DNA from: CAYWXK01 sp964462515
Lineage (GTDB): Bacteria; Planctomycetota; Phycisphaerae; Sedimentisphaerales; Anaerobacaceae
Direction: 5' to 3'
Length of the DNA: 64,000 nucleotides
NCBI GenBank assembly: GCA_964462515.1
Contig: CAYWXK010000003.1
Location: 1-64,000, forward strand
The notes under the pieces were generated by a model, which was given only the letters and a program-made list of their open reading frames with translations, made no database searches and had not been told where the DNA came from. Of the stretch, positions 35,084-43,965 are shown piece after piece. Positions within the stretch are counted from its first letter, which is position 1. Every line of letters begins with the position of its first letter. The position numbers and the translations under genes are program-made.

Positions 35084-36932
35084 ATGAAACGGTTAAATTT
35101 AACAATTTGTGTGTTTGGCCTGATATTGAGTGTGGCCGGCACAACATTGGCCGATAATTGGCAGGTAATTTATCAAACAGATTTCTCCACCGACCCCGGT
35201 TGGACCACTGACCAACCTGCTAATTACTATTGGGATACGGCAAGCCAAACGTATCATATCCAACCTGAGCACCACTATCCGGGTTATCGACCAAGCAGGT
35301 TTGCTTATAAACTACTGCCCCGAATCCGTTGGTAGCTTCGATCTTCAGTGGGACATCAAACCAACACGCTGCGATTGGTCAATAGGTATCTACTTTGGCA
35401 TCTATAACGAGACTCTCAGGAACGGCGATTTCATTGGGGGTTGGCTTGGCAATCCGGACCGAGGTCATATGTGGGATGCCGGTGGGAGTGGGGTCGGTGG
35501 CTGGGTGACAATGGGCAGTAGTTATGCGGGATGGGCTTTCAACCAATGGTATACGTGCAACCTGACCTACGACGCTGGAACACAAATGATGACGTTCGAT
35601 GTCAGGGTTCGTGGCAGTGCCAGCAGTATCTGGACCTGCACCATTCTTCTCCCCGGCGGGTTAACAAATGACCTTAAGTATTTAGGAACGTCGAGCGGTC
35701 CGATGGGAGAGAATGGCACGTATCCTGGTGTTGACCCCTGGGCGGTGGCAGAAGCCTACATTGACAATGTTGTCTTATCTGTTCCAGGAGAAACGCCAAG
35801 TGCCTTTTTAGATGATTTTGAAGATGGAGTCATTGATACAAATTTGTGGATTACTGAGGGCGGCAAAGGCGGGGGTTGGTCCTGGGGCGGCGGGGATTGG
35901 CAGTATTCATTCAACGAATATAGAGCAGATGACGGCTATCTCGAAGCGAGGGTGTGGGGCCCTCCATCCGGGATAACCTACTTCGGCGAGGCCGCCGTTC
36001 GCACCACATACAATTTCAATGACGGCAAGGAATGGCTCATTAATTTTACCTGGGAAACAACAATAGCGGCAGGGTATACGCCACACTTCAGTTGTGCTGG
36101 AGTTCAGATAACAGATGATGGTTTACCTCAAAGTGACAACTGCTACTGGATATGGAACGCGAACCCGGCTGGCACAGCAACCCTCTGGTACACAGTGGCC
36201 GGTCACCCGCACGAACCCAAAGTCCCATTCTCAAAACGGACTTGGTCTATCACGATTTCTCCTGATGGAGTCGCGCGGCTGTATCAGTCTGCTAATGCCT
36301 CCGGTGCGCCCTATTCAGAAGTCGCTCTGGACAAATCACGACAATGGTATATCCGTTTTATCGAACTTGACGCAACAAGTGCAGGTTTCGACGGCGGCGA
36401 TAATACATTCAGGTTGTACCACTTTGCCACCGGAGCCGGGATAGAAGGCGTCCCTCCTATAGCTGACGCAGGGGATGATATAGTTGCAGATGCCAATGAA
36501 GTAGTAACTCTGGACGGGAGCGGCTCCTCTGACCCGGATGGCCAGATTATTCGATATACTTGGAAACGGTTACCAGATGGCGTTATTATCTACTCAGGCA
36601 GTGACCCTACCTGCCAGACTAAAGCATTGGGCAGAGTAGAAGAGGTTATCGAATTAACCGTTACAGATAATTCCTTAGCCACAGCAACCGATACGCTTAA
36701 AATCATCAGCCGAACCACACAGCAGCTCAAAGACCAGCTTGCAGCACTGCAATCGCAAATAGAACAATTACAGCAGCAACAGCAGGAGACCCGGTCTTTA
36801 GTTGATAGAATCTGTTCTTATCCGCCTATAAAATGGTGGCTGAGAAGAGCTATCAGATTGGGCGACCTTAATAATGACGGCGCGGTCAATATGTCTGACT
36901 TTGCCTTACTGGCAAAGGATTGGCTGCATTAA
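35084..36932 (+). pseudogene. Frameshifted secreted protein with jelly-roll, Ig-like, coiled-coil and dockerin-like parts
   Basis: The first frame (35084-35335) gives a signal peptide and D-N-W-Q-V-I-Y-Q-T-D-F-S-T-D-P-G-W, then F-A-Y-K-L-L-P and a premature stop. The second frame (open from 35301 to 36932) continues with P-E-S-V-G-S-F-D-L-Q-W-D-I. Joining them at the CCCC run 35318-35321 by removing one C restores one ~615-residue protein homologous at its start to residues ~265 onward of the preceding gene. The downstream part has an Ig/PKD-like domain (A-D-A-G-D-D-I-V-A-D-A-N-E-V-V-T-L-D-G-S-G-S-S), a Q-rich coiled coil (L-A-A-L-Q-S-Q-I-E-Q-L-Q-Q-Q) and a terminal G-D-L-N-N-D-G-A-V-N-M-S-D-F-A-L-L-A-K-D-W. 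Either a real +1 mutation, slippage or an assembly error. Confidence 0.8.
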
Positions 36933-37014
36933 GCAAATTGAGATAAAGGAAAGTCAAAAATCAAAGTGCAAAACGCATCGGCTTTGCGGGGTTTGTTTTA
37001 TTGTGCTCCGGCGG

Positions 37015-38571
37015 TTACGGTATATTCAACGGGTCAATATCTTTGATTCGGTCGGCGTAAATCTCATATTTGTATTTTTCGAGAAGCTCCTTACCGTAGT
37101 TCTCCAGTAGAGCGTTTCCTCGTTCGCTGACCATTTTCCGTTTAATACGGTCTCTCATATCGTCCGAATATTCTCCTATGGTGCCAGGTTTCTTTTCCAG
37201 TATTTTAACGATGCGCCACTTGAGGCCTTCGCCATAAAAGCCCTTTATGGGTCCGACAATTTCGTTCGGTTCAGCTTTGTTGAGGTCATTGAAGAACAGG
37301 CTTTCACTGCCGGGAGATGTGTTGAAAGGTTCGCCTTTTTTCTCCAACGAGTAAAGCTGCCGGACTGTTTCGAAATCTTTGCCGGCCTGCAGCTCGGACT
37401 TTGCCTTTTGGGCTGTGTTGGAGTCAGGAAACCAGATTTGGTCGATTTTGAGTGTTCTGTCGGTTACGAATACGTCTTTGTTTTTATTGTAGTAGTCAAT
37501 TATCTGCTGTGCGTTCGGCTCGTTAATTTCCTTAGCTTTGTCGGCTATGATTTTATTAAATAGGTACATATCTTCCCGCTCTTTTGTCTGAGCAATTAAA
37601 TCCTTGTCTTTGTCGAGTCCGAGCGATTTAGCTTCGCAGACTAAAAGCGGCATTCTCAAAGCGATATCCAAAAGCCTTCCGACGCCAGCCGGCGTATTAA
37701 GGTCGGTAGGGCGACGCGGGGGAACGATGTCGCAGAGGGTATCGAACCAATCTTTCAATGTTAGTTTTCCATTATCATAAGTTGCCAGGACGATGTTTTT
37801 CTCTTCGGGTGTCAGCTCATTTTCTATCTGGCTGTTTCGGATAAATTCGACGTTACGCGGCGCTTTAGGATGGAGCAATAGTCTTTCGTGGATTTGGGCT
37901 GCCTTTGTGAAATTGTCGCTTATCTTCTGGAGGTGGAATTTTGCGCAGATGTCCGCATAGTATTTATCTAAAATTTTGCCGGCCTTTTCCTTCTCGATGG
38001 TCAGCTTGGCCTGTGCTTCGTTGAGCTTGGGGTCGGTTTTCAACTTCTGCTGGATTTCGGCCTCTGTAATCGCCAGGTTAGTTTGCAGATGCTTTTGCAG
38101 CAACAGGTTCACAAGCTTTCTATCTACAAATTCTTTAACCGGCTTATGGATGTTGGGGTCTTCGATGAGGTTTTGTTTGCGGGCTTCCATCAGCATTGCT
38201 TTTTCTGCAATCATTTTCAAAAGGACTGTTTTTACATCGGGCGTGGGAGTTTGCAGATTGAACTGCTCATAATCATAAGGGCGAAGGTCCGTCAAGAATC
38301 TCTGGCGAAGCTGGTCCTGCGTGATGACATAATCGCCAATCCTGGCAACGACATTTGCCGGCTCAGAAGGAGCTTTAGAGACGGGCTGCTGCTCTGGCTT
38401 TTGCTCTGCTGTCGTCTGGCCGGATGGTTTTGTCTGGCCTTGTTTTTCCTGTTCGGCGGCCACTTTATCAGGAGGAGCGATTGCTACTGATTGATTTGCG
38501 GCATAGCAGTAACAAAGTCCTACCAGCATTCCCATAAAAGATAAGCCTAATTTGCTGCCAAATTGTCGCAT
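37015..38571 (-). CDS. SurA/PrsA-like peptidyl-prolyl isomerase
   Basis: About 518 residues from ATG 38571 (AAGGG upstream). Signal peptide G-L-S-F-M-G-M-L-V-G-L-C-Y-C-Y-A, then a proline/glutamine-rich linker. The N-terminal chaperone-like domain has V-V-A-R-I-G-D-Y-V-I-T-Q-D-Q-L-R-Q-R-F. A parvulin-like domain lies near residues ~375-480 (D-R-T-L-K-I-D-Q-I-W-F, A-K-S-E-L-Q-A-G-K-D-F-E-T-V-R-Q-L-Y-S). It should assist folding of exported proteins in the periplasm, fitting a neighbourhood rich in large secreted proteins. It converges with the frameshifted gene; only 82 bp separate them. Confidence 0.85.
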   Translation of the reverse strand: MRQFGSKLGLSFMGMLVGLCYCYAANQSVAIAPPDKVAAEQEKQGQTKPSGQTTAEQKPEQQPVSKAPSEPANVVARIGDYVITQDQLRQRFLTDLRPYDYEQFNLQTPTPDVKTVLLKMIAEKAMLMEARKQNLIEDPNIHKPVKEFVDRKLVNLLLQKHLQTNLAITEAEIQQKLKTDPKLNEAQAKLTIEKEKAGKILDKYYADICAKFHLQKISDNFTKAAQIHERLLLHPKAPRNVEFIRNSQIENELTPEEKNIVLATYDNGKLTLKDWFDTLCDIVPPRRPTDLNTPAGVGRLLDIALRMPLLVCEAKSLGLDKDKDLIAQTKEREDMYLFNKIIADKAKEINEPNAQQIIDYYNKNKDVFVTDRTLKIDQIWFPDSNTAQKAKSELQAGKDFETVRQLYSLEKKGEPFNTSPGSESLFFNDLNKAEPNEIVGPIKGFYGEGLKWRIVKILEKKPGTIGEYSDDMRDRIKRKMVSERGNALLENYGKELLEKYKYEIYADRIKDIDPLNIP

Positions 38572-39032
38572 CTTGCATACCCTTCTTAAAATTCTTACAG
38601 CCATTACCATAGGTTTTGGAACCATCAGCCTAAAACAGAGTTTGCTATGATACTATTCTAAATTCGCTGGTTACGTTAGCCAAGCTAAATTGACATTTGA
38701 TGCGATTAAAATTGCTGCTGTTACCCGGATTAGTTTATTTTCCTCGGGGTGAGGCGTTCTTGGTCAGTTTAGTGCGAAAAATAACCCTGCTGCAAAACCA
38801 CTAAAAAAAAAATGAAAGATTATAAGGATTTGTGTGTTTTGGCCTTGCTTTTCCTGCTGGTGGAGTGTATAATTGTAGTTTGTTTTTTGAAACAAATGTC
38901 CCGTATTTGAGGAGGACAGAGAATACACAATTATACAAGTAGATAACATAATTCAGCGAATTTTTCTTAGAAGATATCGGTATGTGAAGGTTAGTTTACA
39001 GAATAAAACATTTTTGGCAGGAGAAACTCGAA
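38572..39032. other. Divergent intergenic region with a possible 32-residue membrane ORF
   Basis: 461 bp between the isomerase and the repeat protein. ATG 38812 to TGA 38910 would encode a 32-residue peptide with one hydrophobic stretch (V-L-A-L-L-F-L-L-V-E-C-I-I-V-V-C-F-L), but no Shine-Dalgarno precedes it, only an A-run. GGCAGGAG before 39033 serves the downstream gene. Otherwise AT-rich promoter DNA. Confidence 0.4.
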
Positions 39033-40550
39033 ATGAAAACTATGAAAATGTTGGCTATTTTGACTTTGGCATTACTCACAACGGGAGTATATGGATGGAG
39101 TTATAATCTGGAAAGTTTCACTATTACCACAAATGATGTAGATTCAACGAGTCTTTCTATCGGCGGTAACGTTGTCGTATGGGAAGACATGACGACTATG
39201 GCGGCCTGCGGATATGACCTGGCGATGAGAGAAATGTTTACCATCCCAAGCAATGATGTGACCTGGATGGGTGTTTCCAACAACGGTAAGTTTGTTATCT
39301 GGCAAGATATGATGAGTATGGATCTCTATGGGCACGACCTGACAACAAAAGAGACCTTTATCATCTCAACGGGTGATGTGGATTCGATGGGTATTTCCGT
39401 TGGCGGTAACCTCGTGGCCTGGAAGGATACAATGAGCGGAAAGCTTTATGGATACGACCTGGCAACCAAAAAAACGTTTATCGTTTCAACCGGTAATGTG
39501 GACTGGATGAGTGTTTCGAACAATGATAAATTTGTCCTCTGGCAAACCATGGCGGGCATGAACCTCTATGGGTATAACGTGTCAACCAAAGAAACGTTTA
39601 TTATCTCGACCGGCGGTGTGGATTCGATGAGCATTTCCGTTGGCGGCAACTTTGTGGTCTGGAAAGACACAATAGGTGTGGGCCTTTATGGATACGACCT
39701 GGTGAGTAGAGAAACATTTATCATCTCACCCAAGGACATAAGTTGGATGGGTATTTCCAACAACGATAAGTTTGTTGTCTGGCAAGATATGATGAGTATA
39801 GACCTCTATGGGTATGACCTGACAACCAAAGAAACGTTTATTATCTCAACTGATGATGTGGACTCGATGAGTATTTCAATCGGCGGCAACTTGATAGTCT
39901 GGCGAGATACCATGAATATGGACCTTTATGGGTATGACCTGACAACCAAAGAAACGTTTATTGTCTCAACCGATGATGTGGATACGATGAGTATTTGCAT
40001 CAGTGGCAATTTTATTGTCTGGAGAGGTATGACAGAGCCTAACGATGGGCTTTATGGCGTGCTTGTTTACCGAATAGCCAATGATAGTTGCAGCGATGCG
40101 ATTCAAGTGGTAGATGACGCCCCATACAATGGTGATACGACAGGCGCCGCCGGAACTGATTTAAGTAGTTGCGCCTATAATGACACAAATGACGTCTGGC
40201 ATTTCTATGTGCCCAACGCGGGGGGGCAAGTAACAATCCATACCGACGGCAGTGCGTTTGATACTACCTTAGCGGTATTTAACGCCTGTGATGGAAATGA
40301 GTTAGCCTGCAATGATGACTACTGCCTCGACAATACTCAATCAAAGGTTGCCATCAGCGTGGTCAAGGGCAAGACTTACTTTATTCGTGTAGCTGGCTTC
40401 AACGGGCAGATGGGTACATACCAGTTGCTTGTCACCAGAGGTGTATGCGTTGAGCCAATCAAGAGCGACCTGAATGGAGATTGTAAGGTGGACATGTTCG
40501 ACTTTGCAGTTATGGCTTCTGAGTGGATGACCTGCAACTTAGAGCCGTAA
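39033..40550 (+). CDS. Secreted repeat protein (eight 40-residue units) with a dockerin-like tail
   Basis: 505 residues, strong AGGAG, signal peptide M-L-A-I-L-T-L-A-L-L-T-T-G-V-Y-G. Residues 31-350 are eight exact-length 40-residue repeats, each with a F-V-V-W-x-D-x-M core and L-Y-G-Y-D-L-T-T-K-E-T-F-I end, probably a beta-propeller. Odd and even units alternate (V-D-S-M-S-I-S-V-G-G-N against V-D-W-M-G-I-S-N-N-D-K), so the ancestral unit was probably an 80-residue pair. Residues ~352-480 are a pre-peptidase/beta-sandwich domain (N-D-S-C-S-D-A-I, F-D-T-T-L-A-V-F-N-A-C, Y-F-I-R-V-A-G). The end is D-L-N-G-D-C-K-V-D-M-F-D-F-A-V-M-A-S-E-W. Function unknown. Confidence 0.85.
   Translation: MKTMKMLAILTLALLTTGVYGWSYNLESFTITTNDVDSTSLSIGGNVVVWEDMTTMAACGYDLAMREMFTIPSNDVTWMGVSNNGKFVIWQDMMSMDLYGHDLTTKETFIISTGDVDSMGISVGGNLVAWKDTMSGKLYGYDLATKKTFIVSTGNVDWMSVSNNDKFVLWQTMAGMNLYGYNVSTKETFIISTGGVDSMSISVGGNFVVWKDTIGVGLYGYDLVSRETFIISPKDISWMGISNNDKFVVWQDMMSIDLYGYDLTTKETFIISTDDVDSMSISIGGNLIVWRDTMNMDLYGYDLTTKETFIVSTDDVDTMSICISGNFIVWRGMTEPNDGLYGVLVYRIANDSCSDAIQVVDDAPYNGDTTGAAGTDLSSCAYNDTNDVWHFYVPNAGGQVTIHTDGSAFDTTLAVFNACDGNELACNDDYCLDNTQSKVAISVVKGKTYFIRVAGFNGQMGTYQLLVTRGVCVEPIKSDLNGDCKVDMFDFAVMASEWMTCNLEP
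39123..40082 (+). repeat. Eight tandem 120-bp coding repeats
   Basis: Eight 120-bp units with no length change, encoding 40-residue blocks. Units 3, 5 and 7 are most alike, and 2, 4 and 6 most alike, giving a 240-bp super-period. The last unit is the most diverged. Confidence 0.92.
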
Positions 40551-40911
40551 CACATCCACCATGGGTAAGACTAATATTTTCTTCTTTTCCTGCTTGGCTT
40601 AAGCGGGGTGAAAACAAGCAGTGGAATTATGATAATTGCGTGTGCCAGGAATACTGGTGCGACGTGAGTTGAATTAGTGTGGTTCCTGCACGGAAAAGAC
40701 AGAAGTTTTATCCTATCAGGTATATGGCTTAATTGATGACAGCACAACGAGAGGAAGCACCCTTGCTTACAGATAATGCCTTCGGAAAATTGGGTGTCAC
40801 AAGTATTTTCCATTTGCATTAGGAATAAATGGTCTTTAGAATGGCTTATGGTTTAGAAGAAACAACATAAGCCATTGAGTACCAATGACCTAAGCATGGT
40901 TAGGAGTTAGA
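40551..40911. other. Intergenic region upstream of the HtrA-like gene
   Basis: 361 bp without a supported gene. Its only clear structure is the 11-bp inverted repeat at 40840-40876, 35 bp before the protease start. GTTAGGAG precedes the ATG at 40912. Confidence 0.5.
40840..40876. promoter_or_regulatory. Perfect 11-bp inverted repeat
   Basis: AATGGCTTATG and CATAAGCCATT separated by 15 bases, ending 35 bp before the HtrA-like start. It could be an operator or an mRNA leader hairpin. No T-tract follows. Confidence 0.55.
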
Positions 40912-41964
40912 ATGTTCAAGAAAGTTGCAGCCGGAAATCGCAAAAGCAGGAGGATAGTTATAGCCTGTGGACTTGCAACTGTCGTGTTAGTTTGCTGCCT
41001 GTGGGAGGCGACTGATTTATTCGCAGATACGGTTGTCTTAAAAGAAGGCCAGCGTTTGACAGGCGAGGTACTGGCCGAAAAAGAATCACATATCTATCTG
41101 GATATTGGCTTTACGGTTTTGACAATCCCTCGGGAAAAGATACTCAAATACGAACGCGCCAAGACTATTGAACCTAATGAGGCTGACGTCAATGACGTAA
41201 ATGACTTAGCAGCAGGCAAGCTGGAGCAACCGACGGGGCAATTATACAAAACAGCCAATCTCAGAAAAACTACCATCGAAAAATGCGCAGAGGCATTTTC
41301 GGAAGCCGTCGTAATGGTCTCAAGCCCTACCGCAATAGGCTCAGGCTTTTTCTTGAACGAAGACGGGTTTCTAATAACCAATTATCACGTAATAGAAAAA
41401 GAAACCAAAATCGGGGTCACGGTGTTCCGAAAGACACCGGAGGGCTTTGAGAAAAAGAGATTCAAAAAAGTCAAAATCGAAGCCATTAATCCCTTCGTTG
41501 ACCTGGCACTATTGAAAGTCGAAGACCTCGGGGACTGGAAAGTCAAATTTGTTTATCTTGGCGATAGCGACCGGATAGAATTGGGAGAGCAGGTCTTTGC
41601 GATTGGCAATCCGCTGGGTCTGGAGCGGACCGTTACTAACGGGGTCATCAGCACAAAGAACAGGGCTTTCGAGGGGCTGGTCTATATCCAGACCAACGCC
41701 GACATCAACCCCGGTAATTCCGGCGGGCCGCTTTTTAACCTGGCCGGCGAGGTCGTTGGCGTTACAAATATGGGATATATATTTTATGGGGGGCTCGGTT
41801 TTGCAATACCGGTTAATTATGTAAAAAATTTTATAGAAAACTGCGATGCATTCCTCTACGACAAGGATAATCCGAACACCGGTTTCAAATACCTTCAGCC
41901 GGACAGGAGGCGCAATAGGGAGAAGCCGAATTTTCTAAAAGGTAAAAACTTATCACGACAATAG
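40912..41964 (+). CDS. HtrA/DegP-like trypsin-fold serine protease without PDZ domain
   Basis: 350 residues. The N-terminal hydrophobic segment (I-V-I-A-C-G-L-A-T-V-V-L-V-C-C-L) exports or anchors it. A small beta domain follows (V-V-L-K-E-G-Q-R-L-T-G-E-V-L). The S1C protease domain shows the triad: His in I-T-N-Y-H-V-I, Asp in F-V-D-L-A-L-L-K-V and Ser in N-P-G-N-S-G-G-P-L. It ends soon after the protease domain (V-N-Y-V-K-N-F-I), so the usual PDZ domains are missing. Probably a periplasmic quality-control protease. Its stop overlaps the region before the next gene. Confidence 0.9.
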   Translation: MFKKVAAGNRKSRRIVIACGLATVVLVCCLWEATDLFADTVVLKEGQRLTGEVLAEKESHIYLDIGFTVLTIPREKILKYERAKTIEPNEADVNDVNDLAAGKLEQPTGQLYKTANLRKTTIEKCAEAFSEAVVMVSSPTAIGSGFFLNEDGFLITNYHVIEKETKIGVTVFRKTPEGFEKKRFKKVKIEAINPFVDLALLKVEDLGDWKVKFVYLGDSDRIELGEQVFAIGNPLGLERTVTNGVISTKNRAFEGLVYIQTNADINPGNSGGPLFNLAGEVVGVTNMGYIFYGGLGFAIPVNYVKNFIENCDAFLYDKDNPNTGFKYLQPDRRRNREKPNFLKGKNLSRQ

Positions 41965-42017
41965 TGCAAGCTGATGCAAAATATCAAACCCCGGAACGAA
42001 TTACCGAAAGGACCAAA

Positions 42018-43925
42018 ATGAAAAACACAGCGAAAATAAACCAGAGCACTTTTTCAAAGATTTTATGCTCTCTTGCGATTGTGGTTTTGTGGGCACCTAT
42101 CTCCATAAAAGCTATAGATTTGCCTGACACAGCAAAGCTTGTTCCGCCTGAAACAATACTACTTGTAGATATCGGCAATTTTAGCCAGCTTCGCACACAG
42201 TTTGAGAAGACTAACTTCTATAAACTCTATAAAGACCCGACGATGGCTGCATTTGTAGAAGACTTCAAGGGAAAGTGGCGAGAAAAAGTCAAGCAGATGA
42301 ATAACGAGCTTGTGCGGACAATTTTTGACACGAAAATATTGCCCCAGGGGAGAGTGGGCCTCGCTCTGGTGCTCAACGAACAAACAAAAGATGGCAATGA
42401 GCCGCAAATTCTGTTTATAACCCAATGGGGCCAGTCGATAGACAAAATCAAAGAAGCAGTAGATAAAATGGTTCAAAAGGCGATTGAAAATGGTGCCTAC
42501 CGAAAGGCCGAGGACTACCGCGGCGTCAATATCATAACGATAGCTATGCAACCTGCATCAACGGTGAGCTACTACTTCGCTGATGATTGTCTGGTGGGCA
42601 GTACGAACCTGGATATTCTCAAATTCATCATCGCCCACATTCAGGGTGCTACCAGCCCAACACTGGCTTCTTACAGCGATTATGCCAACATTATGAAAGC
42701 CACCGGGCCATATCACGATATTGACTTGTATGTCAATCTCAAACGGGCCGTTGAAATAACGGTTGCTGAGGACACTACCGGCAAAGCAAAAACGACCTTG
42801 ACGAATTTGGGCCTTGACAATATTACATTTTTGAGCTTTTCGTCGGGCATCGGCAGAAAGCCGGATAGCAGCTTTTGCGGCAACGCACTTTTGAAAATCG
42901 ATGGCGCCAAAAGGGGCATTTTCAAAATGCTTAATTTGGAATCGGCTGGTATTAGCCCGCTAGCGTTTGTCTCTGCATCTACTTACTCGGTAATATTCTT
43001 GAATTTGAATATAAAGGAGATGTACGCTGAACTTTATAATATTCTTTATAGTTTTGACCCGCAGGCTGCGGCGCTGATGCAGATGCCGCTTGTGCCGCCG
43101 AGTCCGCAAGGTGAGCCAGGGGTGCAATTGAAAGCCGACATTATTGACCATCTCGGCTCGCAGATTGTTACCGCACAAAGCATCGAAAAGCAATCAGCAA
43201 CAGCGGGCGCCCAGACGCCACCAGAATCACTTGTCGCTTTGGCGGTTACAAACCGCAGCGCGCTTGAAAAGTCCTTGTCGCTTGTGCATAGCAAGATATT
43301 GGCCCCGGATAAACCTGAGGCAAAACGGGAGCTTCTGGGACATACGATGTATTTAGTTGATATCTCCGCTCTAATACCATCTTATGGGTCACCATCCGAG
43401 AAGACACCTATGCAGGCTAATCCACCGGCAATGGGGGCGGTTGCGACCATACCCAAAATGGCATTTACCATTACAGATACACATCTTGTGTTTGGAGCTG
43501 AAGCTGCCGTAGAAGGAGCCATCCGCAGATTAAGCAGTCCGCAGACGGCATCCTTATCATCTGCTACGTGGTTCGATAAAGCCAAATCAGCAGTTCCTTC
43601 GGTGGTAGGATTGACTATGTTGCAGAATAGTGCAGCCTCAACAGAGATTTTTTGGCGCGCCTTGAAGGAAAGCGTAAAGGAAGGCAGCAAAAGTGCAAGT
43701 GCAAGTTCGAGTGGTTCGATGACCATCGGGATTGATTCGAAATCGCTCTTTCCGCATGTGATATTTCCCGGGGGCGAACGTGAACTGTTTAATTTTGGTC
43801 TTTTGCCTGAGTTTGATGCTGTGCGAAAATATTTCGGCTTGTCGGTCTTTTATGGTGCCAGCAGGCCCGATGGTTTCTATTTTGAATTCAAATATATTAA
43901 CCCTGGCGAGACGACCTCAAATTAA
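42018..43925 (+). CDS. Exported protein of unknown function (DUF3352-like)
   Basis: 635 residues from ATG 42018 behind GAAAGGACC. Signal peptide I-L-C-S-L-A-I-V-V-L-W-A-P-I-S-I-K-A. It begins L-V-P-P-E-T-I-L-L-V-D-I-G-N-F-S-Q-L-R-T-Q-F-E-K-T-N-F-Y-K-L-Y-K-D-P, the pattern of planctomycete exported proteins whose N-terminal domain measures threshold-like segments; later T-F-L-S-F-S-S-G-I-G and A-F-T-I-T-D-T-H-L-V-F-G-A-E-A-A-V-E-G-A-I-R-R-L fit the same family. No catalytic motif is visible. It follows the HtrA-like gene by 53 bp and may be co-transcribed, perhaps as a partner in envelope maintenance (inference). Confidence 0.7.
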   Translation: MKNTAKINQSTFSKILCSLAIVVLWAPISIKAIDLPDTAKLVPPETILLVDIGNFSQLRTQFEKTNFYKLYKDPTMAAFVEDFKGKWREKVKQMNNELVRTIFDTKILPQGRVGLALVLNEQTKDGNEPQILFITQWGQSIDKIKEAVDKMVQKAIENGAYRKAEDYRGVNIITIAMQPASTVSYYFADDCLVGSTNLDILKFIIAHIQGATSPTLASYSDYANIMKATGPYHDIDLYVNLKRAVEITVAEDTTGKAKTTLTNLGLDNITFLSFSSGIGRKPDSSFCGNALLKIDGAKRGIFKMLNLESAGISPLAFVSASTYSVIFLNLNIKEMYAELYNILYSFDPQAAALMQMPLVPPSPQGEPGVQLKADIIDHLGSQIVTAQSIEKQSATAGAQTPPESLVALAVTNRSALEKSLSLVHSKILAPDKPEAKRELLGHTMYLVDISALIPSYGSPSEKTPMQANPPAMGAVATIPKMAFTITDTHLVFGAEAAVEGAIRRLSSPQTASLSSATWFDKAKSAVPSVVGLTMLQNSAASTEIFWRALKESVKEGSKSASASSSGSMTIGIDSKSLFPHVIFPGGERELFNFGLLPEFDAVRKYFGLSVFYGASRPDGFYFEFKYINPGETTSN

Positions 43926-43965
43926 GCATAAATAAACTTCCTGTGCTTCAAACGACTAAGCAGGA

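Noticed and set aside
36933..37014. Degenerate 7-mer-like A-rich stretch after the frameshifted gene
   Set aside because: Only two or three units resemble heptads and the period is lost; not enough to call another element.
39123..40082. Regular 120-bp repeats considered as a CRISPR-like array
   Set aside because: The repeats are coding, contiguous, without spacers, and encode a regular 40-residue protein unit.
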